Shown piece after piece: positions 32,568 to 42,900 of a DNA stretch of 64,000 bases. The DNA comes from Dryocosmus kuriphilus (taxonomy: Eukaryota > Arthropoda > Insecta > Hymenoptera > Cynipidae). Each line of letters opens with the position of its first letter. Positions within the stretch are counted from its first letter, which is position 1. Where the stretch lies: contig CM076189.1 in assembly GCA_038277395.1 (NCBI GenBank), positions 76,931,421-76,995,420 of the forward strand, written 5' to 3'. The position numbers were made by a program, and so were the translations under genes. The notes beneath the pieces are model-generated. The model ran no database searches. It was given only the letters and a program-made list of their open reading frames with translations, and had not been told where the DNA came from.

Positions 32568-34823
32568 ATGGACACACTAATATCAAGTTGGGGCTTTTCT
32601 GCGTATGTGAAAGTGTTTGAAGGTAAGCTGTAACTGTAGTTAGAATAAACGACGCAGACCACGCGTCTCTTTAAAATTTTGGTACGCACTTTTTTTTTGT
32701 TTCTATATAATTCACTTGATTTACAGAGAATAATATTGATGTTCCCACTCTTCACCTGTTAAATTTTGAGGCACTGGCCGTGCTCATTCCTCCTATCGAA
32801 GATAGGCTGAAATTTTTAAATAAACTCGAAGATTTTAAGAACGGTAGAGAGGTATGCATAGGAAGAAATATCTTCATTTAAATTGTATACTCTAGATCTT
32901 TTTTTTTTGTTAAAATGTATTTTTGCTTGTTGTAGGTCATTGTAGATGTCTTACAGGAGGAAGGTCTTCTATCTGAGGAAGCTTTAGAACTTTCTCAGTC
33001 AAACTCACAGTCTTCAGTAAGTGAAGCGTCCTCAGAGGCGTCTGTAACAGCTGAGGATCAGAGAAAGAGGCCCGTATCCAGCCCTGAAACCCGAAACACT
33101 AGGAGAAAGATAGACGAGCCTACTTCTGTAAGTGTATATTTTTATTTTTATTATAGAAAATTTCCACTTTCGCTTTATTATATACACACACATAGTCAAT
33201 TCTCCATAACATGGACCTTTTGAGCACTTCATTTGCTTTTTTCTTTGAATAAAAATTATTTCTATTTGATTATCGTGGTCGAAGTAGGGAGGCGAGTCGG
33301 TGCAAGTCGAGTTGCTATAAAGCAATTAGGCGGATTAGACATCTGGTGACAGGGTCGGTCCTAGGTCAAGAAAACTCTTACCTCTGTAGATTTACCTTTT
33401 CTTGTTGCTATGCACTTCCAACTTTCGGTGAAAGTTTCGAGAATGCTCGACATAATAAGTTGTGACTCATCTGTACCTACTTGGGGCCTTCGCTTACCTG
33501 ATGTGCACGTACATATGTCGTATACTATTTTTTGGCAACACCCACCTCTAAAGTTGCTCTTTTTACAACACCCAACCGAGAAAGTTGCTTTGCAAGCCTA
33601 CTGTACACATAACTTTGGGGCACATAAAGTGCAACTTTAGAGGTGGGTGTTGCCAAAAAAGTATTACTATTTTCCAGTGAAACGTAGATTAACCTGCTTT
33701 AATTAATTTTTAATTGTTTAAAAAAATTCAAATTTATTGGGAAAAGAAATTTATGAATATTTTCTTAACATTTTATCAACATTAATTTAATTTTAATTAA
33801 AAATTAATAATAAAAATTATTACTATTTTCTAGTGAAACATAGGTAAACATGCTTTAATTAATTCTTAATTGTTTAAAAAATTTCAAATTTATTGGGAAA
33901 AGAAATTTATGAATATTTTTTTTAACATTTTATCAACATTAATTTAATTTTCATTAAAAATTAATAATAAAAATTATTGTTATTTTCTAGTGAAACATAT
34001 ATTAACATGCTTTAATTATTTTTTAATTTTTTTAAAAAATTCAAATTTATTGTAGAAAGGAAATTTATGAAAATATTTTAACATATCCAAATTGGTTAAT
34101 TAATTTTCAATTATTTAATCAAATTCCATTTGTTAAAATAATTATTTCAATTATTACTTAAACATTTATTGTTATTTATTAAAAATTATTACTATTTTTT
34201 AGTGGAACATAGATTAACACTGGTTAATTAATTTTTAATTGTTTTAACAAATTCATAATTCACGGTTCCCATAAAACTACCTTAAAAACCAAAAATGTTA
34301 AATTTTCATAAAATCGATTTCCGCAGCATCGAAATAAACGAACAAAATAAACTGACACGAATTTTGTCATTTTGCCATGAGATGCGAAATTGTTAGAATA
34401 TAAATTTTTTAACGTCATGAAATCGGAAAAAGTACTTTTTTCAAATATTTTTTTCTTCTAAACTATATTTATACCTATATTTTCCATAGTACCCGGTTTT
34501 GGAGTACCTCAAATGTTCTAAAGGCGAGCGAGTTCTGAATAATTACTTAGGTAATAATTCTCAAATACCATGCGAGGAGCGGCGACTTGATACGACCCAT
34601 CAGAACTTACTGGTTGAAATAATAATTGACCATGAACTGAAAACTGCCAACACTGAGTAAGTTTATACTATTTCTTGTGCTGGTTTTTTTTAAATAATTT
34701 TCCCTTACATTATTTTTACATGCATGACTTTATTTATTTTCAGGATTAGTGCATTGCGTCTCGAGGAACTGGCACGTTATATAGAAGATATTTTCCCAAA
34801 TGAAAAGAAGGTAAAAATACATT

Positions 34824-34874
<51 letters not shown>

Positions 34875-36840
34875 CTTGAATAATTATGTTGCTTCAACAT
34901 TTTTAAAGTTATTTTGTATTCTTTTAGGGCATCTACTTCATTCCATATTCCTCGAATAAGATAGAGGGAAAAGTAGTTAAAAAGAATAGCGCCCGAGGAA
35001 AATTGTGGTGGAAGTACCAAAACACGTGTAAAGTTTTAATCAGTGAGAGAACTCGCATTCGACGGAGGATTTCTAATCAAGACGGGCATTCATTGCCAAA
35101 TACGAGTAAGTTTCAGGACTTGAAAATCAAACTATTTCAAGATAATGGAATGCTGATTAAAAAATAATTGGTTTTTTTAATACTTTTAGGTGTTGAAGTG
35201 CCAGAGTCACTGTCAGGAGTTCTCTTGTGGTTGGAAGGACAACTAGAAATCAATGACAATTTGATCCAGAAGTGGAAGGAAACTGCTTCGTATCGTTTCA
35301 GCGTACTGCTGCGGCAACAATTGCAATGCAATTATATAATTAAAAGATCCGGAAATTGCGTTCTTGATAGTTATTTTAATAAATATCCCTTTTTGCGGCA
35401 ACCTGGAGGAAACAATTTGGTAAGTATTTTGTTTTTGCAATATTTTCCTAAAATATGTTTTAAATACTAACGTATTATTATTTTCTTTACAGCTGGAGCA
35501 GGACTTTTTGAACAGATATCCTCAGTGCGGGAACAGACTTTTTGAAAAGTGGCCTGAGTTTAAAGAAAAAGTTCTGAGATTGTCAGGAAAATCTGGTAAA
35601 GCACGTAATTTTATACTTTATTATTACCTAATAGTTTTTTTTTTATTTGCAATATAAATATAGAAGTAAATAAATTCTATTCTTGACCTTGTGTGTATTT
35701 AATTGTTGATATCAGTCTTCGTAGTAAGCAGGTCAGAAAAATAAGACAAATTAATTTTCAAATTTTCGAAACATTCCGGCCGTCATATGTGAGGCCCTCC
35801 TCAGTCAATTTATTACTAGAAAAATACAAAAGAAAATAACCGAAAAACAATTTTGAAGAAATCAATTTACACACATTGAAGTAAAACTGGTTGAACATAA
35901 ATTGAATAAAATAGAATGAGAAAAAACATAAGATAAGGTACATACCAAAAAAATCTGGAGAAAAATAGTGCGTAGAAATTAAAACAATTTAGTTAAAAAT
36001 TAAAAATCTTAAACCAAAAAGGTTATTTTTTTATTCAATTTATGTTCAACCAGTTTTACTTCAATATGTGTAAATTGATTTCTTCAAAATTGTTTTTCGA
36101 TTATTTTCTTTTGTATTTTTCTAGTAATAAATTGACTGAGGAGGGCCTCACATATGACGGCCGAAACGTTTCGAAAATTTGAAAATTAATTTCTCTTATT
36201 TTTCTGACCTGCTTACTACGAAGACTGATACCAACAAATAAATATAGAAGAACTCAATATTTAGGTTTTTTATTTCTTTTCAGTTTCCAGTGATGCTAGT
36301 ATCCTTCTGGACTTTTGCAAGCTGGTAACAAATATTCAAAAGTCGAAGCGAGTCACCAAGAAATGGGTGGCCAATGCAGAAGAGATAACGGAAGGTTTTC
36401 TTCTTCATGTGAAGGTAAATATAGTTGAGTGCAAATATTAATTTTTAAAATATTTACATTTATCAGAATGTGAAGCCAATTTTGCATATTGTACTTATTT
36501 TTTTTTATGTATTATAGGTTATTGATTCGTGCGATGCTGAAATTCATCGCATCACTGAACGCGCCAAAGTGAACAATCTACATGTCTCGCCGTTTGCAAT
36601 CATTGTGGGAACCGACGTCGATCACATAACGGATTCATACATTTGTGTCGACGGCATTCAATTTCGCGTAGCATCTCCTCTGCATGCAGTGGATCAAACC
36701 TTCAAGGCCACTCACGCACTGCATGCAGTCTATCAGCCGCAGAGTATCTCAACGTGGATGCTGTTACAAAGAGTTGTTTATGAATTGTGCACTGAATGGG
36801 ACTCAGCTTGCAGCGTTGTGGAAGGTTTGATAAATAAATT
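32568..36840 (+). CDS. SAM-domain accessory protein of the CACTA-like element (ten exons)
   Basis: Exons with consensus junctions and a continuous frame: 32568-32622, 32727-32851, 32936-33127, 34490-34656, 34744-34810, 34928-35105, 35190-35419, 35493-35595, 36284-36414 and 36518 onwards. Residues 1-60 form a SAM domain (LISSWGFSAYVKVFEENNID, then PPIEDRLKFLNKLEDFK) for protein-protein contacts. A Ser-rich linker follows (SQSNSQSSVSEASSEAS), then a helical domain (LRLEELARYIEDIFPNEKK, ARGKLWWKYQN) and a C-terminal part (SPFAIIVGTDVDHITDSYIC). The last exon stays open into a minisatellite and stops only at 37093; an AATAAA at about 36832 or a splice near 36822 may end the gene earlier, so the C terminus is uncertain. 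Similar proteins often accompany the transposase family encoded next door. All ten exons lack internal stops. Confidence 0.78.
33523..33664. repeat. 142-bp palindromic MITE in intron 3 of the SAM gene
   Basis: TTTTTTGGCAACACCCACCT at the left is mirrored exactly at the right (AGGTGGGTGTTGCCAAAAAA); the arms are about 30 bases with a loop between. A small foldback element nested in the CACTA-like element. Confidence 0.8.
33665..34250. repeat. AT-rich tandem repeat in intron 3 (about 155-bp units)
   Basis: TATTTTCTAGTGAAACATA followed by ATGCTTTAATTAATT recurs at about 33668, 33825, 33980 and 34192, with decay towards the right. Confidence 0.75.
34828..34869. repeat. (TA)n microsatellite
   Basis: About 40 bases of uninterrupted TA in intron 5 of the SAM gene. 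Confidence 0.95.
35703..36237. repeat. 535-bp long-armed inverted-repeat element in intron 8
   Basis: Arms of about 210 bases (35703-35915 and 36025-36237 reversed) start TTGTTGRTATCAGTCTTCG and are over 90 percent alike by eye, with a loop of about 110 bases. TATTT/ATATA-rich flanks hide any target duplication. Each arm carries CTGAGGAGGGCCTCACATAT followed by a GGCCGAAACG-like word (intact in the right arm, 36136-36168). Confidence 0.8.
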
Positions 36841-36849
36841 TAATAAATT

Positions 36850-37085
36850 AAAGATTTCTTGTGGCTTTTACTTGCGGATTTTACTTGTGCATTTTACCTG
36901 CGAATTTTACTTGCGAATTTTACTTGCGGATTTTACCTGCGGATTTTACTTTTGCGGATTTTACTTGCGGATTTTACTTGCGGATTTTACTTTAGCGGAT
37001 TTCACTTGCGGATTTTACATGCGAATTTTACTTTTGCGGATTTTACTTTTGCGGATTATACTTTTGCGGATTTTACTTGTTCAAA
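36850..37085. repeat. Minisatellite of GCGGATTTTACTT units
   Basis: About 15 imperfect units of 12-18 bases (TTGCGGATTTTACTTGCGGA) lie between the SAM gene and the transposase gene. Because most spacings are multiples of three the frame stays open and would encode a repetitive FYLRILLADFTCG-like tail. Confidence 0.9.
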
Positions 37086-37118
37086 TATTTTAATTTTGCT
37101 TTAAAGAATTCAATAAAA

Positions 37119-39607
37119 ATGCCTCGATGCACTGTTTGCGGTGAGACAAGGATAACCATAAATTCTCTAAAATTGCATTTGAGATTAATGCATAAGAATT
37201 ATAATGATTCTTTCAAATGTACGGAAACAAATTGCTACCGAACTTTAAAAGGTTGGCGAGAGTTCCGTAGGCATCTTACAAATGCGCATAATTTTAATCT
37301 TTCCGATACTGACACTTTGAACCAAGGTCCTGAAAAGTTAAGTATAGACTTTGAGGACCCGCATAATTTCGAACATGTTCCTTCAATATCCGACGATAGA
37401 AAAGTTTCAGAAACAGGTAATTCAGCAATTCCAAGCTTATCAGAGATTGAAAATCAGGTGCAATCTCTTGCTTTGACTCTCGCCTGTAAGCTTTACGCTA
37501 ACCCTAAACTACCTCGAAACCATGTCCAGGAAGTACTGGGAGACGTAGGTGAATTAGTAGACGACATACTCACGACAATCAGGCCTTGTTTCAAAATGGA
37601 AAATGATGCCAAAGACTCGGAAAGTTCTTTCGAAAAAGTCAAAAATGCAGTTATGAAACCTTTTCGACACAATTTATCCACTGAATATCGCAGACTAAAA
37701 GCTTTTGAGCAGACAAACCATCTAATCAAGGCCCGTCATTATGTTGTTGGGGATAGTTTAGATAACGTTTTATATGAAAATAGGGTAATTCAAGATAGAA
37801 ACAGTGTCACCGCAGAATTCATACCCATCCGAGAAGTCCTGGCACAATTTTTCTCTTTGCCGCAAGTTATGAGTAAAACTCTCGAATACTTGGCATATCT
37901 TGAAGCAGAGAAGGAAACGGGAAATTATTCTAACTTCGTACAAGGTAAATTATGGGAAGAAAAATTAAAAGAATTCAACGATAAGTTTGTTCTTCCCGTA
38001 TTTATTTACTACGATGATTTTGAAATAAATAATCCCCTAGGATCCCATGCAGGAGTAAACAAGTTAGGTGCAGTTTACTTCTCAATACCTTGCTTGCCTC
38101 CTGAATATCGTTTAAGAGTGGAAAATATTTTCACTGCTGCCCTATTTAACGCGAATGATAGAAAAACATCTCCAGAGGGAAATGATGCTATTTTCAAAAT
38201 ACTGGTTGATGAGTTAAATTTCCTTTCGTGTGAGGGAATCGTATTGAATATTGACGGAGAACTGAAAACAGTGCACTTCGCATTAGCTTTACTGTTAGGC
38301 GACAACGAGGCACTAAACAGTGCCACTGGTTTTATGGAAGGTCCAAATGCGAACTTTTACTGTAGGTTATGCAAAATGCCAAAGCATGAAAGTCAAAGAA
38401 ACTGCTCTCTTCGAGACGAGCTTATTAGAACACGCGAGCAGTATGAAACAGACGGTTTTCATCAAGAAAAGCGTACCGGCGTTAAAGAAAGTTCCATTTG
38501 GAACCTCGTTAAATGTTTCCACGTGGTACAAAATTTCTTTGCTGATATAGCCCATGCTCTGGTCGAAGGAGTCTGCAGATATGTCATGCAGCACACTTTG
38601 CATTATCTCATTTGTGGGCGGACTAAATCCTTAAATCTGGATAGATTAAATGTAAAAATAAAATCATTTAACTATGACAAGAATGGATTCAGTAACAAGC
38701 CACCCCTTCTGAGATATGATGAAGTGAATTATAAAAAGTTGTCCATGTCTGCAAGTGAAATGTACACCTTCATTTTAATATTTCCGATGCTTGTCGAGGA
38801 TTTAGTTGAAGGTGGCATTGACATGGAGCAGGAAATCTGGAATTATTTTTCTTATTGAGACAAATCATGGATATATGTTTCGCGAAATCCCTCAGAAAAG
38901 ACATGATTGATATATTTGATTCTCTTGTTAACCAGCATCATGATTTGTATCTGAAACTCTTTAATGATACATTAAAGCCAAAGTTTCACAATATGAAACA
39001 TTATTCAGAAATTATGAGAATGTCTGGTCCTTTGTCTCATCTTAGTTTATTGCGATATGAGTCAAAACATAGAGAACTCAAATATATTGCCACATCAACA
39101 ACCTCGAGAAAAAATCCTTGTCACACTATTGCCTTCAAGGAACAACTGCGATTGTGCTATCGCCTTATTGGAAAGCGTGGCTTATCAAATGAATTTGAGT
39201 TAGGAGATGGTGACAATCTGGATAGCGTATCATTACGTATTTCATTCAATGAATATCAGGAATCTATTCCTAAAAACTTTTCAGGGCCTTGCTTGGATGT
39301 AGCATGGGTGAAAATCAATGGAGCTAAGTACAAACTTGGTAGTTTTGTAATTATCGACATTGATTCTGAAGGCTTCATTGAATTCGGCAAAATTTTGAAA
39401 ATTTTCGCAAATGAAGAGCAATGTGTCCTTCTTGCCTGCGAAAAAATGATCGTAAAATCCTTCATTGAAGAGTTGCACGCTTATGAAGTTATTACCTCGT
39501 ATGAAAAGTCTTGCTGTCTGGCTGAGAATTTAATATCTCCCTATTTGGCAATTCATCATTGCTTAAATGACGGACGAGATGTTTTGTCACTAAGGCATGC
39601 ATTATAG
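37119..39607 (+). CDS. C2H2-finger transposase of the CACTA-like element (one frameshift)
   Basis: The ATG at 37119 follows AATAAAA. Residues 4-26 and 34-57 are two C2H2 fingers (CTVCGETR, then HLRLMH; CTETNCYRTLKGW, then HLTNAH). A 150-residue linker follows, and the core begins near 265: FIYYDDFEINNPLGSHAGVN, IPCLPPEY, DELNFLSCEGIVLNIDGE, MEGPNANFYCRLCKMPKHE, FFADIAHALVEGVCRY. After 38855 the frame changes and continues RQIMDICFAKSL, LKPKFHNMKHYSEIMRMSGP and LLRYESKHRELKYIA to a stop at 39607. The pattern Asp...NPLGS...PP and the late RYE..H...K resemble plant Tnp2 (DGFNPFG...YNLPP; ERYL..LK); this is my inference. The break is consistent with loss of one T in a run of five near 38845. Length about 829 residues. 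Confidence 0.78.
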
Positions 39608-40259
39608 TTCTCATATATGTGCATATTAGGGTGGCTCAAAATTACTTTTTTTTTGGCGACGAACCCCCCTACTTTGTGAGGTTCCCGACAAAAAAAATTC
39701 CCTATTTTTTTTTACGTAGGATTTTACATAGGAAAAAGTTGATTGTTAGAAAAATGAGGTACAAATTTTTGGGTTCATAGTTAGCTCTTAAGTTATTTAA
39801 TTTATTAATTATTAAATATTTGCGTGTAATTATTTAATACAGTTTGTACAGTACATTGGCAAATAGATTATTATGTAAGAATCAATGATTAATTGTTTAA
39901 TGTTTAATTGTTTGTTTTAGAGTTATTACATATGTGTGTATATATTTGTACATAATTATTAGATTTTAATAAATTATTTTACACGTATTATTATGTATTA
40001 TTTTAATATCTAATTATGTTTATTTAACAAAATGTGCATGTTTTTTGTATACTAAATATATTCTATTTTTAATATAATATGTAATAATTAACGTTTTTTA
40101 ATTGAAACATTACTTAATAATTAATTAATAGTTACTTATTTTTAGTTGAAACGTTATTTAATAATTAATCTATAATTAATCATTAAGTAAGGCCTAATTC
40201 GAAATAATTGATTCTTTTTGGTATAATAATTAGCTTTAAGGGAACTTCATATATACATA
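39608..40259. other. AT-rich 3' flank of the transposase gene
   Basis: Contains several possible polyadenylation words (AATAAA-like at 39968) and TTAATTAATTAA-rich sequence. No gene is seen. Confidence 0.5.
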
Positions 40260-40406
40260 CCATGTGAACAAATTTTTTTGATTTTCAAATAAACCAGTTA
40301 TACGGCCACAAAAATAAATATTTTTTCCTAAAAATTTGGGACAAAATATTTACTTTTGTGGCAGTATAATTTGTTTATTTGAAAATCAACAAATTTGTTT
40401 ACATGG
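40260..40406. repeat. 147-bp palindromic MITE
   Basis: CCATGTGAACAAATTT at the left is mirrored by AAATTTGTTTACATGG at the right. The inner arms GATTTTCAAATAAAC / GTTTATTTGAAAATC also pair. TAC lies at both flanks and may be the duplication. Confidence 0.8.
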
Positions 40407-40449
40407 TACGTATCACAAGATCCACAGAGGTTGCATTTACTTTACCCCG

Positions 40450-40850
40450 AGTGGATTTTACTAAATAAGTATCGCTTGCGTAGTAAGAATTACATTCTGG
40501 TTTCGTATATCCTACTAAATAAGAATCGTTCATGCGACCGCCAGCACAGTAGGCACTACATTTCCCCTTCGTACATTCTACTAGACAAGAATCGTCCAAA
40601 TAACCGCTTGCGTAGTAGACACTACATTCCCCGTTCGTATATTCTACTGAACAAGAATCGTCGATGCGACTGCATGCGCAGTGGGCACTACATTCCCGCT
40701 TCGTACATTCTACTATACAAGAATCGTTCATGTGACCGCCAGCACAGTAGGCACGACATTCCCCCACCGTATATTCTACTGAACAAGAATCGTCGACGCG
40801 ACCGCTTGTGCAGTGGGCACTACTCTACTGTGAGTAGTAATAGGGACTAA
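40450..40850. repeat. 66-bp tandem array in the right subterminal region
   Basis: The word AAGAATCG starts at 40521, 40587, 40653, 40719 and 40785, an exact 66-base period, with a diverged unit on the left. Each unit holds TTCTACTRRACAAGAATCG, an ATGCGACCGC-type word and GCAGTRGGCACTACATTC. Subterminal arrays like this flank CACTA-type elements and are expected to bind the transposase. Confidence 0.9.
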
Positions 40851-40960
40851 ATAGGAGTTTAGTAGATTCAACCGCTGGCTTAGTCCGTCCATTATTTACT
40901 ACTCCGTTCAGTAGCTCTTACTCTTACTAGGGTGAGAGCTACTCAAGATTTTTTTCCGTG

Positions 40961-42224
40961 AATCCAAATTTTTATTGGCTCCATTATGGAGCACAATTGC
41001 TCAGGCTCAACCCAAAATAATTCGTTCAATAGTAACTGTTTGATATTTTGGGTAACATATTTTGAAATTTGTAAATCATTCGCTACATCTTGAAGCGCAC
41101 GCTTATTTTTCAACAAACTTTGCATACAATCCACATCGTAGCACCATCTTGTTTTGATTGGGAATTTTAAAGCGATTACTCTAGCATACTTCTCTTTTTG
41201 TATGACTTTGAAATGTTCATTTATCACATAACTACTACGTATTATTGTAATCACATTAGCAACATTTCCTTTTATTTTTGCAAAATTGGGTTGTTTTAAA
41301 ATGTCTATGGCCAATAGATTTAACGAATGATCTATACATCCGAAACATGAAATAGGTAAGCCCTTCAGATCCGGATCTTCTTTAATAAGCCTTAAAGCTT
41401 TTACCATCGTCGAGGCGTTGTCTGCACATACAGATAAACAGCGTTCTTTTCCGCAGGTCATGATAGTTTCTTTGAGTTCTTTAGCAAAATATTCGGCTGT
41501 GTGGTGAACAGTTTCAGTGTACGTAGTTTTATATAATAGTGGCTGTGGTACACTAACCACAGTATTAACAATAGGCTCCCTCCTGCAAAATTCTAATTAT
41601 TAATATCAAGAAATGTATGCTAAAAAAAGAAGTTTATAACAATCTTTATATTAATAATGAAATTTTTAATGTAATAAGTATGTAATAGATGATGACTATA
41701 GAATTAAATTTTGTTCTCTTGGTATTTTTATTAAGTTTGCAATGTATAATAATATTATAAGTCAAGGTTTCTTTTCATGGACATGGAACAAAATATAATT
41801 TATTAAATTATAAGTAAGAAATTAATTAATAAGAAAATAAGTTCACCTAATATTGCTCCAGCCATCGATTTGTACAGAATATATCGTACAATCTTCAATT
41901 TTCTTATTTACGAGTTTTAAGACTCGATCATATTCGGGATCTAACAATTTTGTAGATAATATTTTTCTCGTAGGAAGAATAAGTGCTGAATTTAGTGCAT
42001 TAAAAAAATTTCGCCAATAAACATTCTCAACAATAGAAAAGGGAGTTCCTGAGGCAAAAATTGCTTTTGCAAGTAATTCCCACAGATGATCCTAAAAAAG
42101 TAATTATATCTATAATAAGTTATAGAAAAAACATATTTTACAAATTTGTACAGTTTTATTTCCAAAAATTCTTATTTTATTATTATTTTATACTTTTTAT
42201 ACATACTTGTTCAGCAATGTCCAT
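40961..42224 (-). CDS. hAT transposase gene B, 5' exons
   Basis: Three exons on the minus strand. Exon 1 (42224-42207) encodes six residues from ATG and ends in GTATGT. Exon 2 (42091-41847) contains ASGTPFSIVENVYW, LPTRKILSTKLLDPEYDR and VQIDGWSNIR with the first catalytic Asp. Exon 3 (41582 onwards) reads REPIVNTVVSVPQPLLYK, then LSVCADNASTMVKAL with the second catalytic Asp, CIDHSLNLLAIDIL and KTRWCYD, and is interrupted after EPIKIWI at 40963. With the 32170-31554 part the gene totals about 500 codons with no stop. Unlike gene A it has no BED finger in view; a further upstream exon cannot be excluded. The insertion must inactivate this copy. Confidence 0.82.
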
Positions 42225-42503
42225 TTTTCACGTTGAAGAGCAATTTTGACATTTGAGGTTATGTCCCATGGAACAAGATAGTAAAATTTTGTCGTTTCTA
42301 TTTACGAACTATTTTATAAACATTTGTTTTTCTAATAGCTCCCTATTTTTCATACAATTTATATCAGGCCGTCGCCCTTCAAAAATTTGCGCCAATAAAA
42401 GTGTAAATAACGAATCACCATTATTACCAAAAAATTACCAAGTTACGGTAAGAAATTACCAGTTACCGGAAAATTACGGTCACGGCACATCACTAGTCGT
42501 AAG

Positions 42504-42900
42504 ACATATTTACGGATTCGGAGAGTCAGGAAACGTCGAGACTTCATGAAATCCGCGACTGTCTATTTTTGCATAAAACTAATATCTCCTCATTGAGATG
42601 AGACTGAAAAAAGATGAGTTATATATAAATTTAAAGACTGATTTTTATAAACTAAATTGTTGTTTTGATGGTATGTTTGATTACATTTAGATTCTATACT
42701 CCATGAATTCATTTATTTTCTCTTTATTGTTCTGAATTTTAACTTGCTTATGTATCCATGTTCTTCGTTTCTGTTTCAACGCGTGTTTGCTTTTCCCATC
42801 TTTACACATATAATGTTTATTACTGTGTCCATTACTTTCTTATCAGTTTGTCAGGTCTCAAAGGTGGAACATCGTGTCAACCTCACACAGCTCGGTTGGT
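42504..42900 (+). repeat. GC-palindrome/GAC repeat, right part of the split copy, and spacer
   Basis: Directly after the hAT duplication the sequence continues ACATATTTACGGATTCGGAG, then CGTCGAGACTTCATGAAATC, as in the copy at 44550-44600. It ends near 42600 at CTCATTGAGATGAGA. 42600-42900 is AT-rich spacer without a gene. Confidence 0.6.

Larger units (their letters stand above)
32171..40960 (+). mobile_element. CACTA/EnSpm-like element carrying a SAM gene and a C2H2 transposase gene
   Basis: The left end CACGGAGAAAAGT (32171) and complement of the right end CACGGAAAAAAAT (40960) are short inverted repeats. AA flanks both ends. Removing the element plus one AA restores the hAT reading frame (EPIKIWI-AKFESDKS). 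The subterminal regions are full of CGTTTAGTA/CGTTCAGTAG words: 32200-32400 on the left, and a 66-base tandem array at 40450-40850 on the right. Two plus-strand genes lie inside. CACxx termini, subterminal repeats and a Tnp2-like transposase point to the CACTA/EnSpm group, although the 2-base duplication is shorter than the usual three. Confidence 0.8.
27893..42495. mobile_element. hAT element with 8-bp duplication and two opposed hAT genes
   Basis: Identical 8-base sequences GTCGTAAG flank the element (27885-27892 and 42496-42503). The left end TACCGATGTGCCATGACCG matches the complement of the right end TAGTGATGTGCCGTGACCG. Subterminal GGTAATT/TTACC words are shared at both ends. The total length is 14.6 kb, or about 5.8 kb without the nested CACTA-like element. 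One hAT-type gene runs rightwards (28872-30744) and a second runs leftwards (42224-31554). The flanking sequence is continuous with the GC-palindrome repeat once the element is removed. Confidence 0.9.

Noticed and set aside
40395..40850. 151-codon open frame with repeated ILLNKNR units
   Set aside because: It is the translation of the 66-bp tandem array; 66 is a multiple of three, so the frame stays open. No codon-level evidence of a protein.
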